From positions 46,676 to 110,675 of the forward strand of contig NZ_JACNME010000014.1 of assembly GCF_014270065.1 (NCBI RefSeq): DNA of 64,000 nucleotides, read 5' to 3'. Positions 1-8,605 of this stretch are shown one piece after another. This DNA is from Quadrisphaera sp. RL12-1S. Its GTDB lineage: Bacteria > Actinomycetota > Actinomycetes > Actinomycetales > Quadrisphaeraceae. Within the stretch, counting starts at the first letter, position 1. Each line of letters starts with the position of its first letter. The translations under genes were made by a program, and so were the position numbers. The notes beneath the pieces were generated by a model, which saw nothing but the letters and a program-made list of their open reading frames with translations, made no database searches and was not told the DNA's origin.

Positions 1-912
1 GCGGGTGCCGCTCGTGCCGGGGACGGCGCGGGCGAGGGCGACGTCGTCGGTGACGACGTCGAGGGGGCGGGCGGTCGGGTGCGGCAGGTGCAGCACGTCG
101 CCGACGGCGAGGGCGGTCACCGCCTGCACGGACAGTGCCATGGGCGTCATCCGGACGTGAACGTCCACGGGCAGCTCGGGGACGGCGCGGGAGAGCACGT
201 CCGCGGCGTGCGCGGCGGTGCGGCGCTGCTCCTCGGTGCCGTCGTGGGCGCCGCGGTTCTCGGTGAGCCGGGCGAGCACGGGGTTCAGCGGCAGCATCAC
301 GGAGAAGGCCGCGGGCTCGGCGTCCTCACCGAGCGTCACCGTGAACCCGGCCACGAGGACCACGTCCGCGGGCGCCGCCAGGGTGAGGAACTGGGAGGTC
401 TGGTCCACGTCGGCCAGCACGGGCGCCATGGGCACCGTGCCGGCGAAGGCGGTGCCGAGGTCGCCCAGCAGGCGGCCGGCCAGGCTCTCGATGAGGCGGT
501 TGTCGATGTCCGTCAGCTCGCGCTCGGGGTTGAGCACGGTCGGCTCGACGTTGCCGTGGCCGCCCAGGAGGAAGTCCATCGCCGTCATGACGGTGGCCGC
601 CTCGAGGACGACGAGCCCGCTGGCACCCCCCGCCTCGGTGCGGAAGGTGAGGAAGACGCCCTGAGAGGGCTGGCCCGCGAGGTGGTCCTCGAAGCTGCGG
701 GCGCCCACGCCGGTGCACACGACGGTGCAGGTCTGGCGCAGGCGGGTGAGCAGCGTGGTGGAGAACTGGCGCGCGAAGGCCTCGAAGGCCACCTCGAGGG
801 CGCGGGAGTGCTCGCGGGCCAGTGCCGTGGGGCGCGTGAAGTCGTACTCGCTCACCACGCCCCGGCGCCGCTTGCGGCGAGCGGGCGCTGCGCTCGGGCT
901 CGGAGGTGTCAC
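1..912 (-). CDS. fliM: Flagellar motor switch protein FliM (partial, C-terminus beyond left edge)
   Basis: FliM is part of the cytoplasmic C-ring, binds phosphorylated CheY and switches flagellar rotation. Reading from a GTG at 912 gives 304 residues, open to the window edge. After a basic N-terminus (RRKRRRG) come the family-typical segment VSEYDFTRP and the central CheC-like fold with DFLLGG and ELTDIDNRLIESL. The start is the GTG because a sigma-28-like promoter ends 7 nt before it, leaving no room for a leader or Shine-Dalgarno; it would therefore be leaderless. It is the last visible gene of the basal-body operon, after fliL, and the missing part is only the C-terminal (FliN-like) domain. 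Identification is secure; the exact start is inferred. Confidence 0.93.
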   Translation of the reverse strand, partial: MTPPSPSAAPARRKRRRGVVSEYDFTRPTALAREHSRALEVAFEAFARQFSTTLLTRLRQTCTVVCTGVGARSFEDHLAGQPSQGVFLTFRTEAGGASGLVVLEAATVMTAMDFLLGGHGNVEPTVLNPERELTDIDNRLIESLAGRLLGDLGTAFAGTVPMAPVLADVDQTSQFLTLAAPADVVLVAGFTVTLGEDAEPAAFSVMLPLNPVLARLTENRGAHDGTEEQRRTAAHAADVLSRAVPELPVDVHVRMTPMALSVQAVTALAVGDVLHLPHPTARPLDVVTDDVALARAVPGTSGTR

Positions 913-919
913 AGAGGAG

Positions 920-948
920 TTGTCGGCAGGACGGGTGAGGAGGTTGAG
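920..948 (-). promoter_or_regulatory. Sigma-28-like promoter of fliM
   Basis: On the minus strand CTCAA (948-944) is followed after 16 bp by GCCGACAA (927-920). Seven bases then lead directly into the GTG of fliM. Both boxes and the spacing match the other promoters of this locus. It gives fliM and downstream genes their own transcript inside the long basal-body operon. Confidence 0.7.
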
Positions 949-1046
949 CCGTTCGGGGGACCTTCTTCAGATCCTCTCGGCGACCGCGGGGGTCCGCCGG
1001 CGTCCGGCGCCGGGCCCCCGCGACCACCGGGGGACGTCGGTGCAGG

Positions 1047-1526
1047 TCACTGCATGACGTACTGGGTGAGGTAGACGTCGAGCACCTTGTCGTCGTACGC
1101 CTCCTTGATGCTCTTCACCAGCTCGGCCTTGTACTTGTCGCGGCCCTCGGGGGTGCTGATGTCGGCCATGGACGTGCCGCTGTAGAGGGCGATGACCGCG
1201 TCGAGGGCCTTGCTGCCGTCGACGTCCTCGGTGACCGCCGAGCTCTCCTGCAGCGCGATGCCGATCTTGAGGAAGTGGCCGTCGGCGAGGTTGACGCTGA
1301 TCGGGTCGAGGGTCTTGACCTTGCCCAGCTTCGCCTCCTGCTCGGCCTTGGCGGCCGCGGCCTGCTCCTCGGCGGTCGGCGGCGCCTTGGGCGCGAGCAC
1401 GAGGAAGTAGGCCGCGCCTCCCCCGCCCATGAGCACGATGACCGCGACGAGGATGAGGACGAGCTTGTTGGGGCCCTTCTTCTTCGGGGCCTCGGTCTCG
1501 GCGGGCGTGGCGGTGGCGGTGGCCAT
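1047..1526 (-). CDS. fliL: Flagellar basal body-associated protein FliL
   Basis: FliL is a single-pass membrane protein that sits around the stator units and supports motor torque. The 159-residue product has a short Lys-rich cytoplasmic tail (KKKGPNK), one transmembrane helix at about residues 22-44, and a periplasmic domain with the family-typical 'TLDPISVNLADG' stretch and a C-terminus ending YLTQYVMQ. It lies between motB and fliM, as in many Gram-positive flagellar operons. A 134-bp gap holding a promoter separates it from fliM. Length and topology are normal. Confidence 0.92.
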   Translation of the reverse strand: MATATATPAETEAPKKKGPNKLVLILVAVIVLMGGGGAAYFLVLAPKAPPTAEEQAAAAKAEQEAKLGKVKTLDPISVNLADGHFLKIGIALQESSAVTEDVDGSKALDAVIALYSGTSMADISTPEGRDKYKAELVKSIKEAYDDKVLDVYLTQYVMQ

Positions 1527-1573
1527 GGCGGGCGTCCTGTCGTGAGTGGCGGGTGGGCGGTCTGGAGGGTCGG

Positions 1574-2533
1574 TCAGCTGCTGGCGGTGGCGGTGCTGGT
1601 GGGCGCGGCGTCCCCGCTGAGGTGGGGGATGGCGCCGACGTCGCTGCCCGGGACCACGTCCGAGGGCTGGGCTCCCCCGGCCACGGCCCGCAGGGCAGCG
1701 GCCTGGGTGGCACCGGCGGCCGAGGGGGCCTTGGCCATGAGCACGATGTCCACCCGGCGGTTGCCCTCGAAGGCCCGCGGGTCGTCGTCGGGGAACAGCG
1801 GGTGCTGGTCGCCCATGCCGGTCAGCCGCAGCCGACCACCGGCCACGCCGTCGTCCTTGAGCCGCAGGAGCACCGCGGTCGCGCGGGCGCCCGAGAGCTC
1901 CCAGTTGTTGGCGTACTGGCTGGTGCTGATGGCGAGGTTGTTGGTGTAGCCGACCACCGAGATCTGCCGGTCGTTGCTCTGCAGCAGCGGCACCACCACG
2001 TCCAGCACGCGCAGGCCGGCGGGCTCGATGGTGGCGCTGCCGTTGGCGAAGAAGACGTTGTTCGCCGCCACGCTGATGACCAGCCCGTCCTCGGTGACCT
2101 TGGTGGTCACCTGGCTCTGGAGGTCCTGCGCCTTGAGCTGGGCGTCGACCTGCTGCTGGAGCCGCGCGAGGTCGTCGGCCTCCTGCGCGGCGTCCTGCGC
2201 GGCCCTGCCCTGGGAGGAGCTGATGGTGGTGGCGTCCGAGGCCTGGGCCGCTCCGCTCATCGTCCCGGCGCCCAGGTCGACCACGCTCTTGGTCGAGCCG
2301 TCGACGACGCCGCTGCCGCCGTCCGTCGGGAGCGACTCGTTGCCGAAGCCCGCGGCGAGCGAGGTCTTGAGCTCCAGGTACTTCTTCTGGTCGACGTTGC
2401 TCATGGCGAACAGCACGAGGAAGAGCGCCATGAGCACCGTCATCATGTCCGAGTAGGACACGGCCCAGCGCTCGTGGTTCTCGTGCTCCTCCTCGTGGTG
2501 CTTCTTGGCCCTGCCCTTCCCGTGCCCCGACAT
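1574..2533 (-). CDS. motB: Flagellar stator protein MotB
   Basis: MotB pairs with MotA to form the proton channel that powers rotation and anchors it to peptidoglycan. The 319-residue protein has a charged His/Glu-rich N-terminus, one transmembrane helix at about 23-47 with the conserved proton-binding Asp at residue 29 (SYSDMM), and an OmpA-like peptidoglycan-binding domain at about 150-275 (VVGYTNN, LSGARA, NRRVDIVL). The ATG start overlaps the motA stop in TGATG, implying translational coupling. The C-terminal ~50 residues are Ala/Ser-rich and likely disordered. Confidence 0.95.
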   Translation of the reverse strand: MSGHGKGRAKKHHEEEHENHERWAVSYSDMMTVLMALFLVLFAMSNVDQKKYLELKTSLAAGFGNESLPTDGGSGVVDGSTKSVVDLGAGTMSGAAQASDATTISSSQGRAAQDAAQEADDLARLQQQVDAQLKAQDLQSQVTTKVTEDGLVISVAANNVFFANGSATIEPAGLRVLDVVVPLLQSNDRQISVVGYTNNLAISTSQYANNWELSGARATAVLLRLKDDGVAGGRLRLTGMGDQHPLFPDDDPRAFEGNRRVDIVLMAKAPSAAGATQAAALRAVAGGAQPSDVVPGSDVGAIPHLSGDAAPTSTATASS

Positions 2534-3303
2534 CAGGCCGCCTCCTTCTCCTTCTTGCCGGTGCTCGGCACGAGGCTGCGCAGGCGCTGGCCCACCAGGC
2601 GCGGGTTGGCCCCGGCCTGGACGGCCATGAGGCCCTCCACGATCAGCTCCATGTGCGCGCACTCGGTCTCCGACAGGCGCTTGAGGCGCGCGCCGAAGGG
2701 CAGGCAGATGATGTTGGCGGTGAGCAGGCCCCAGAAGGTCGCGACGAGCGCCGCGGCGATCATGTGGCCGAGCTTGGTCGGGTCGGCGAGGTTCTCGAGC
2801 ACGTGGACCAGCGACACGACGGTGCCGATGATGCCGACGGTCGGGGCGTAACCGCCGGCCGTGGAGTAGAACGCCGAGGCGATCTTGTCGGTGGCGCGCT
2901 TGGTCTCGATCTTCGACGCGAGCATCTCGCGCAGGTCCTCGGGGTCGGCGCCGTCGATGGCGGACTGCAGACCGTCCTTGAGGAACTCGTCGTCCACGTC
3001 CTTCGCGGCGTCCTCGAGGGCCAGCAGGCCCTCGCGGCGCGCGGTCTCGGCGAGCGAGACGAGGGTGTCGATGGTCTTGGACGGGTTCACGGCCTTGCCC
3101 GTGAGCGCCTTGACGGTGCCCTGGATGATGAAGGGGATGTCGGCCATGCGCGTGCCGGCGAGGCTCGCGCCGATCGTCCCCAGGATGACCAGGGTCATGG
3201 CGGGGATGAGGATGACGGACATCGGGCTGGAGCCCTCGAGGATGATCGCCAGCAGGATGCCGCCGACCGCGAGGCCGAGCCCGATCAGGGTTGCCGGATC
3301 CAT
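2533..3303 (-). CDS. motA: Flagellar stator protein MotA
   Basis: MotA is the multi-pass stator subunit that couples ion flow to rotor movement. The 256-residue product shows four hydrophobic segments (about 4-20, 30-50, 150-172, 182-204) around a large cytoplasmic loop, and the typical GGYAPTVGIIGTV motif near residue 145 with conserved prolines. The ATG at 3303 is preceded by GAGGAGG and overlaps the flbD stop codon (TGATG). Size matches the family. It belongs to the flbD-motA-motB-fliL block. Confidence 0.96.
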   Translation of the reverse strand: MDPATLIGLGLAVGGILLAIILEGSSPMSVILIPAMTLVILGTIGASLAGTRMADIPFIIQGTVKALTGKAVNPSKTIDTLVSLAETARREGLLALEDAAKDVDDEFLKDGLQSAIDGADPEDLREMLASKIETKRATDKIASAFYSTAGGYAPTVGIIGTVVSLVHVLENLADPTKLGHMIAAALVATFWGLLTANIICLPFGARLKRLSETECAHMELIVEGLMAVQAGANPRLVGQRLRSLVPSTGKKEKEAA

Positions 3304-3629
3304 CACACCTCCTCGGGGGCGGCCTCGCGCGAGACCACGCGCAGGGCAGGGACGACGTGCAGGTCGGGGCGGAGGTCGCCGCGCGCCTCGGAGCAGGGCT
3401 CGGGCGCGGAGAGCGCAGCGGGGACCGGCTCGCGCAGGGAGCGGGCGCTGGCCACCACGCTGGCGCGGTAGTCGCGGACGAGGTCGATGACCTCGACGAC
3501 CGACTCCGCGACGAGGTACTTGGTGCCGTCGATGAGCGTGAGGACCGTGTCGGGGGTCGCCTCGACCCGCTCGAGCAGGTCGGGGTTGACCGCGAACGCA
3601 GCCCCGGTCAAGCGCGTGACGAGGATCAT
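3303..3629 (-). CDS. flbD: FlbD family flagellar protein
   Basis: This is a small FlbD/SwrD-type protein, a conserved neighbour of the motA-motB genes in Gram-positive flagellar operons and linked to motor power in Bacillus. The 108-residue product starts MILVTRLTGAAFAVNPDLLE, then TLIDGTKYLVAESVVEVIDLV, which is the whole FlbD core. The C-terminal 45 residues are an extra Pro/Glu-rich tail. I chose ATG 3629 because the family starts there and AAGGACG precedes it. An in-frame GTG at 3680, 5 nt after the upstream -10 box, would add 17 residues and is an alternative start. Confidence 0.85.
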   Translation of the reverse strand: MILVTRLTGAAFAVNPDLLERVEATPDTVLTLIDGTKYLVAESVVEVIDLVRDYRASVVASARSLREPVPAALSAPEPCSEARGDLRPDLHVVPALRVVSREAAPEEV

Positions 3630-3685
3630 GACGACCGTCCTTGAGAGTCCGATGAGCCGCCCTTCCGTGGGCGCCTCCACGTGCT

Positions 3686-3713
3686 CCATCGGCGCTGGCG
3701 CGCCTCCGGTGAG
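3686..3713 (-). promoter_or_regulatory. Sigma-28-like promoter of flbD-motA-motB-fliL
   Basis: On the minus strand CTCAC (3713-3709) is followed after 15 bp by GCCGATGG (3693-3686). It sits just after the flgE terminator and before flbD, so the motor genes probably have their own sigma-28 transcript. The -35 box is weaker than the CTCAA of the other sites. Confidence 0.55.
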
Positions 3714-3716
3714 GAG

Positions 3717-3758
3717 TCCGGGTGGCGACCTCGACGGCGTCGAGGACCGCCACCCGGA
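3717..3758 (-). terminator. Hairpin terminator after flgE
   Basis: An 11-bp perfect arm pair (TCCGGGTGGCG, 3717-3727; CGCCACCCGGA, 3748-3758) encloses a second stem (CCTCGACG / CGTCGAGG). It begins 9 bp past the flgE stop. There is no T-tract, which is usual for high-GC actinobacteria. Confidence 0.65.
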
Positions 3759-3766
3759 CGGGCGCG

Positions 3767-5155
3767 TCAGCGCTTGAGGTTGACGAGCTCCTCGAGCATC
3801 GAGTCCGAGGTGGTGATGACGCGGCTGTTCGCCTGGAAGCCGCGCTGGGACACGATGAGGTTGGTGAACTCCTGCGCCAGGTCGACGTTCGACATCTCCA
3901 GCGCGCCGGAGACCAGCGAGCCGTGCGCGCCGTCGCCGGCCACGCCGACGTTCGGCAGGCCCGAGTTGGACGTCGCCTGGTAGGTCGAACCGCCCTGCTT
4001 GTCCAGGCCCGCCGGGTTGTCGAAGGTGGCGACGGCGATGCGGCCCAGCTCCTGGGAGCGACCGTTGTCGAACGAGCCGACGATGGCGCCGTCCGGGCCG
4101 ACCTTCCAGCTGGTCAGGGAGCCGGCTCCGTAGCCGTCCTGGGCCGAGACCGTCACGTCCGAGATGGAGACGTCGGCGCGGTTCGCCACAGTGATCTTGG
4201 ACAGGTCGAACGTGACGGGGTCCGTGAACGCCGAGCCGTCCGCGCCCTTCATGTCGTAGACCTTGACCTTCTCGTTGGTGGCGTCGACCTGCGCCCCGGA
4301 CGCCGGCGTCGCGCCCGCGGCCGGGACGTAGGTGGGGCTGCCACCGTCGGTCATGGCGCCGCTGCCGTTGAACTTCAGCTTGGCCAGCTGCGTGACCGTG
4401 GTCGAGCCGGGGACGGTCTGCGAGAGGGTCATGGTCCACTCGGTGACGAGACCGGTGTTCCCGCCGGTGGTCGACGGACCGGTCACCTTGGTCGGCGCGA
4501 TGTCCACCGTGACGGGGATCGAGACGCCGTTCTTGTCGATCAGGTTGTAGTTGAAGTTCTGCGTGGAACCGACGGCCGAGTAGCCGCTGGTCGCCGTCGC
4601 GTCGGCCACGACGTTCACGGTGTTGTCGAGGCGCCCCGAGAACGTCGCGGAGTGGGTGGCGTAGGCCGGGATGGTCTGCGTCGTGGGGATCGAGATGTTC
4701 CCGGGCGTCCCTGACGAGTTGGTGACGCCGGCCGGGCTCGCCATCCACCCCTGGACCTTGGCCCCGGCCAGGCTCACCAGCGTCCCCGATCCGTCGACGT
4801 TGAACGCGCCGTTGCGGGTGTACTGCATCGCGCCGTTGTTGTTCAGCACGAAGAAGCCGTCGCCGTCGATGAGCATGTCGCTGTTGCGGCCGGTGGTCTG
4901 GGTCGCGCCCTGGGTGAAGTTGGTCGTGATGCCCGAGACGCGGACGCCCAGGCCCACCTGCGCGGGGTTCTGGCCGCCCTTGGCGCCCTGCGCGGCGGCG
5001 GCGTTGCCGAGGCTCTGCGACAGGGTGTCCTCGAAGATGGTGTTCGAGGCCTTGTAGCCGGTGGTGTTGACGTTGGCGATGTTGTTGCCGGTGACGTCCA
5101 TCATGGTCTGCATCGAGCGCATGCCGCTGATGCCGGTGTAGAGGGAACGGAGCAC
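3767..5155 (-). CDS. flgE: Flagellar hook protein FlgE
   Basis: FlgE polymerises into the hook, the universal joint between rod and filament. The 462-residue protein has the N-terminal rod/hook signature (SGMRSMQTMMDVTGNNIANV near residue 10-30), a 'DGDGFFVL' segment near residue 95, a variable Thr/Gly-rich middle, and the C-terminal axial helix ending 'FTNLIVSQRGFQANSRVI'. The GTG start at 5155 is preceded by CAGGAGGACCCT. It follows flgD and fliK, the usual hook-gene order. Length suits a Gram-positive FlgE; the family also includes FlgF/FlgG, but the position after flgD favours hook. Confidence 0.92.
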   Translation of the reverse strand: MLRSLYTGISGMRSMQTMMDVTGNNIANVNTTGYKASNTIFEDTLSQSLGNAAAAQGAKGGQNPAQVGLGVRVSGITTNFTQGATQTTGRNSDMLIDGDGFFVLNNNGAMQYTRNGAFNVDGSGTLVSLAGAKVQGWMASPAGVTNSSGTPGNISIPTTQTIPAYATHSATFSGRLDNTVNVVADATATSGYSAVGSTQNFNYNLIDKNGVSIPVTVDIAPTKVTGPSTTGGNTGLVTEWTMTLSQTVPGSTTVTQLAKLKFNGSGAMTDGGSPTYVPAAGATPASGAQVDATNEKVKVYDMKGADGSAFTDPVTFDLSKITVANRADVSISDVTVSAQDGYGAGSLTSWKVGPDGAIVGSFDNGRSQELGRIAVATFDNPAGLDKQGGSTYQATSNSGLPNVGVAGDGAHGSLVSGALEMSNVDLAQEFTNLIVSQRGFQANSRVITTSDSMLEELVNLKR

Positions 5156-5291
5156 AGGGTCCTCCTGGGAAGGGCGCGCAGCGGTGTGCTGTCGCGGTGC
5201 CGTGTGCCGTCCGTGGCCATGGGGCGTTCCGTCGGGTGCGGCCGTGCGGCCGCGTCTTCAGTTGTTGTTCGGTTGTGGGTCGAGGGACTCG

Positions 5292-5825
5292 TCAGCTGGT
5301 CTTGGACGAGCTGGTGGTCGACGAGCCGCTGGAGGTCGAGCCGCTCGCGGGGACGGTGCCGATGCCGGTGACCGAGGCGAGCGGGACGGACGCCCCGCCG
5401 ATGTTCAGCGCGGGCGACCCGGAGGTGAAGAAGCTCGCGCCGCTCACCAGACCGGTCTGCGCCTTGCCTGCGGCGTCGGTGTAGTTCACGGTCTGCCCGA
5501 CGAAGCCGGACGCGCTCATCCGCGACATCAGCGCGAAGCTGTCCTGCTGCACCTTGGTCATCTCCTGCATGGCCTGCGTCGACGACAGGGTGGCCGTCTG
5601 CTGCATGACCGCGTTGGAGTCCATGGGCGCTGTCGGGTCCTGGTTCTGCAGCTGCTTGATGAGCAGCTGCAGGAAGTCCTGGTTCTTGAGGCTGGTCTTG
5701 TCGGCCGAGACCGACGGGCCAGAGCTCATGCCGTAGCGGGTGGCGTTGGTGCCGGTGGTCGCGTACGTGCCCTGCGCGTCCTTGACGACCACGGGGGCGC
5801 TGGTGGCGCCGGTGACTCCTGCCAT
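5292..5825 (-). CDS. flgD: Flagellar hook assembly scaffold FlgD
   Basis: FlgD caps the growing hook and is needed for FlgE polymerisation. The 177-residue product has the conserved N-terminal segment LKNQDFLQLLIKQLQNQDP (about residues 46-65), PMDSN, and a following VGQTVNYTDA domain; the C-terminal end is Ser/Thr-rich. It lies between fliK and flgE. It is shorter than the enteric homologue, lacking the C-terminal FnIII part, as is common in Gram-positives. Confidence 0.93.
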   Translation of the reverse strand: MAGVTGATSAPVVVKDAQGTYATTGTNATRYGMSSGPSVSADKTSLKNQDFLQLLIKQLQNQDPTAPMDSNAVMQQTATLSSTQAMQEMTKVQQDSFALMSRMSASGFVGQTVNYTDAAGKAQTGLVSGASFFTSGSPALNIGGASVPLASVTGIGTVPASGSTSSGSSTTSSSKTS

Positions 5826-5891
5826 CTCACCTCCTGGTGTGCCAGGGACCCTCGACGGGTCCGTCAGCCGTGAGCAGCGCTGGTGCGCCCC

Positions 5892-7487
5892 TCATGCGAG
5901 GACATCGACACGTCCGGACCCGACCTTGAGCCGAACGGGGGTCAGCTCGACCACCCGTTCGCCGTCGCCGTCCTGGTCCGATCCCTGGGAGCCGAGCCAG
6001 CCGCGCGGAGCGCGGTCCTGGCGGGCGGCGGCGCCGCTGCCGGTGCTCACGTCGAGCGAGGCCCCGGAACCCGTGGCGGCGAGGTCCTTGCGCAGGTCGT
6101 CCAGGGACGCCTGCAGCGCGTCGCGCGCGGCGGGGCTGCCGCCCACCAGCTCGATGCGCGTGCCCTCGGGGCGGATGTGCGCCACCACGGTGACGGAGCC
6201 GATCGCCTCGGGCTTGACCTCGAGCGTGAGCTTGTGGGTCCCGGCGCCGCGACCGGCCAGTGCCACCAGCTGCGGCGAGAGCTGCGCCGCCACGTGGGCG
6301 GGCTGCGCGACTCCGGCCGGCTGCGCCACGGGCGCAGCGGGCGTCGGCAGGGGTGCGGCAGCGGCCTGGTTCTGGGTCGGCGCGGCCACGGCCTGCGGCG
6401 TCACGACCGCAGCAGAGGACGACGACGCGTCGACCGGAGTGACAGCCGCCGTCATCGCGGGGTCCGGCGTGGCAGCGGGACCGGCCGTGGTGAACGGGGC
6501 CGGGAGCGTCGCAGTGGTGGGCGAGGGTGAGGCCGCGTCCGCGTTCTCGCGGGCGCCGTGCGCCGCGTGCGGGGCACCGGTGGAGGGTTCTCCCCCGCCG
6601 GGAGCGGAACCGCCCTGGGGGTCGTCCGGCTGGCCCGGCTGGCCCGGCTGGCCCGGCTGCGCGGCCTGCGGGACGGCGTCCTGGGGCTTCCCCGTTCCGA
6701 CGGGGGCCTCTGGCGCCGCGGCAGCAGAAGGGGCGTCCCCTGCGCCGGCGGAGGGAGCGAGGGTCAGAGCCGCCGGTCCCGCGGCGCCGCCCGCGGGCGC
6801 TGCCGCACCTGTGGCAGCTGTCGCGCCGGTCACGGCGGCGGTCACGGCGGGGCCGCTGCTCGTGGGGGCGACAGCGGGCTGCGCCGGGACGGGCGCCACC
6901 ATCGCGGCGAGCGCCTGGGCGGCCAGCGTGGTGGCAGCCGCGGTGGCGTCCTGCGCCGCACCGGCCTTGGCGGAGGTGTCTGCGGCCGCGCCGGGATCCG
7001 CAGCCGGGCCGGTGGCGGGGGTCGCCACCGCTCCTCCGGCACCGTCCGCGCTCGCCGCGGGAAGTGCGACGAGGGAGGGGGCCAGAGGCGCACTCGCCGC
7101 GGAGAGCGGGGGGAGGGAGGGGGCAGGAACAGGGGCTGGGGACGCGGCGGCCCCGTCAGCGGGTGCAGCTCCTGCGGACGGCGTCGTCGTGCCGGTGGAG
7201 GCCGTCGTGCCCGTGGAGGCCGTCGTGCCGCCGGCGGGGGTCGCGGACGTCGCCGGGGTCGCGGACGTCGCCGGGGTCGCGGGGGACGTCGGGGTCGCCG
7301 GGGACGCCGGGGTCGCGGGCGCACCGTCGCGACGCGCGGGCTTCGCGGGCGTGGCCGGGGCGTCGTCGTCGGCCTGGTGGCGGGCGAGGACGTCGGCGAA
7401 GTGACCGTCGTCGTCCTGCGGCGCCGGCGCCGCAGGGGCGGCGGGCGCGGAGGCGGCAGCGGCGGTGGCGGTGACGTTCAGGGACAT
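5892..7487 (-). CDS. fliK: Flagellar hook-length control protein FliK
   Basis: FliK acts as the molecular ruler for hook length and switches export from rod/hook to filament substrates. From ATG 7487 it encodes 531 residues. About 400 residues are an Ala/Pro/Thr-rich extended region with short repeats (TPATSATPATSATP), followed by the conserved C-terminal Flg_hook domain (LTLEVKPEAIGSVTVVAHI) and a basic/acidic tail. Position before flgD and flgE supports the call. The low-complexity part is poorly conserved, so the N-terminal start is less certain than the C-terminal domain. Confidence 0.9.
   Translation of the reverse strand: MSLNVTATAAAASAPAAPAAPAPQDDDGHFADVLARHQADDDAPATPAKPARRDGAPATPASPATPTSPATPATSATPATSATPAGGTTASTGTTASTGTTTPSAGAAPADGAAASPAPVPAPSLPPLSAASAPLAPSLVALPAASADGAGGAVATPATGPAADPGAAADTSAKAGAAQDATAAATTLAAQALAAMVAPVPAQPAVAPTSSGPAVTAAVTGATAATGAAAPAGGAAGPAALTLAPSAGAGDAPSAAAAPEAPVGTGKPQDAVPQAAQPGQPGQPGQPDDPQGGSAPGGGEPSTGAPHAAHGARENADAASPSPTTATLPAPFTTAGPAATPDPAMTAAVTPVDASSSSAAVVTPQAVAAPTQNQAAAAPLPTPAAPVAQPAGVAQPAHVAAQLSPQLVALAGRGAGTHKLTLEVKPEAIGSVTVVAHIRPEGTRIELVGGSPAARDALQASLDDLRKDLAATGSGASLDVSTGSGAAARQDRAPRGWLGSQGSDQDGDGERVVELTPVRLKVGSGRVDVLA
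7197..7300. repeat. In-frame short tandem repeats in fliK
   Basis: Two adjacent coding repeat sets lie here: two near-identical copies of GTGGAGGCCGTCGTGCC (7195-7230) and several copies of a GGGGTCGCGGACGTCGCC-like 18-mer (7240-7300). They encode Ser/Thr/Ala/Pro units and would let ruler length change by slippage. They are coding microrepeats, not a CRISPR array. Confidence 0.6.
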
Positions 7488-7567
7488 CGGGTGCTCCGGG
7501 GCATCGAGCGGTGCGCGGAAGGGGGCGGTGGTGCTCGGTGGTGCAGGAGGTGCGGAGGTGCGGCGGG

Positions 7568-8605
7568 TCAGGAGCCCGGCATGGCCGCGGCGACCTTGCG
7601 GACGTAGGCCTGCGTCTCGGCGAACGGCGGGACGCCGCCGTACTTGGTGACGTTGCCCGGGCCGGCGTTGTAGGCGGCGAGCGCCAGCGGCAGCGAGCCG
7701 AACCTGTCGAGGTGGCCGGCCAGGAGGCGCGCGGCGCCGTCCACGGCCTGCGCCGGGTCGGAGGCGTCCACGCCCAGCTCGCGAGCGGTGCCGGGCATGA
7801 GCTGCATGAGGCCGCGGGCACCGACGGGGCTGACGGCGCCGGCGTCGTAGCCGGACTCGGTCTTGGCCACGGCGGACAGGAGCCCGTCGGGCAGGTCGTA
7901 CTTCGCCTCGGCGGCGTCGAAGAGCCCCTGGTAGGCCGCGGCACCGCCGCCACCGGCGGTGCTCGCCGCCGCGGAGGCGGCGGTGGTGCCGCCGAGGACC
8001 GCGGAGCGCAGGGCGGCGCTGAGCGCACCGGTGCTGCTGCCCGCGGTGGCGTCGGTGACGCGGCGGATGGTGGTGGGGGTCTCCCACACCTTGGAGATCT
8101 TGACGACGTCACCGGCCTTCGGGGCGTGGATCATCTGCCCGTCGCCCACGTAGATGCCGATGTGCGCGCCGCCCTCCAGCACCACGAGGTCACCGGGCTG
8201 CGCCTGGGCGAGGGAGGGGACCTCGGTGCCGACCTTCGCCTGCTCCTGCGAGGTCCGCGGCAGCGTGATGCCGTTCTGCTTCATGACCAGCTGGGTGAAG
8301 CCGGAGCAGTCCAGGCCGGTGCTCGGGTCGGTGCCGCCCCACTTGTAGGGCACGCCGAGGTACTGCTTGGCGTCGGCGACCACCTGGTCGCCGCTGGCGG
8401 CGGACGACGACGACGCCTGCCCGTCCAGCTGCGCCCGCGCCAGGGCGAGCTGGCCCTCGAAGGTGGTGCTCGTGGTGGCGGTGCCGGTGGCGGCCAGCGG
8501 GCTGCCGCTGAGGGCGGCGATGCGCTGCTGCAGCGAGCTGATGCGCGACTGCACCTGGGCGATGGCCGCCTGGGCCGGCGCGGGGGCGCCCGTGACGGCC
8601 GTCAT
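7568..8605 (-). CDS. Fused NlpC/P60 endopeptidase and lytic transglycosylase of the flagellar operon
   Basis: This protein likely opens peptidoglycan for the growing rod, doing the job of FlgJ, which is absent from the visible operon. The 345 residues show an N-terminal helical part (about 10-65), an NlpC/P60 domain at about 72-180 with Cys100 (GLDCSGFTQ) and His148/His160 (GAHIGIYVGDG, MIHAP), and a C-terminal soluble-lytic-transglycosylase domain at about 225-345 with Glu250 (AKTESGYD), GLMQLMPGTA and AYNAGPGNV. Both active sites appear intact. No clear signal peptide is seen, so export may go through the flagellar apparatus. It overlaps fliJ by 4 nt and is followed by fliK. Confidence 0.87.
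   Translation of the reverse strand: MTAVTGAPAPAQAAIAQVQSRISSLQQRIAALSGSPLAATGTATTSTTFEGQLALARAQLDGQASSSSAASGDQVVADAKQYLGVPYKWGGTDPSTGLDCSGFTQLVMKQNGITLPRTSQEQAKVGTEVPSLAQAQPGDLVVLEGGAHIGIYVGDGQMIHAPKAGDVVKISKVWETPTTIRRVTDATAGSSTGALSAALRSAVLGGTTAASAAASTAGGGGAAAYQGLFDAAEAKYDLPDGLLSAVAKTESGYDAGAVSPVGARGLMQLMPGTARELGVDASDPAQAVDGAARLLAGHLDRFGSLPLALAAYNAGPGNVTKYGGVPPFAETQAYVRKVAAAMPGS

Noticed and set aside
3610..3650. CTCAAGG near 3640 on the minus strand as a further sigma-28 -35 box
   Set aside because: No GCCGA box lies 15-16 bp downstream; the real candidate for this unit is 3713-3686.
7195..7300. Possible CRISPR-like repeats in fliK
   Set aside because: The repeats are adjacent, in frame and without spacers; they encode the low-complexity FliK ruler region.
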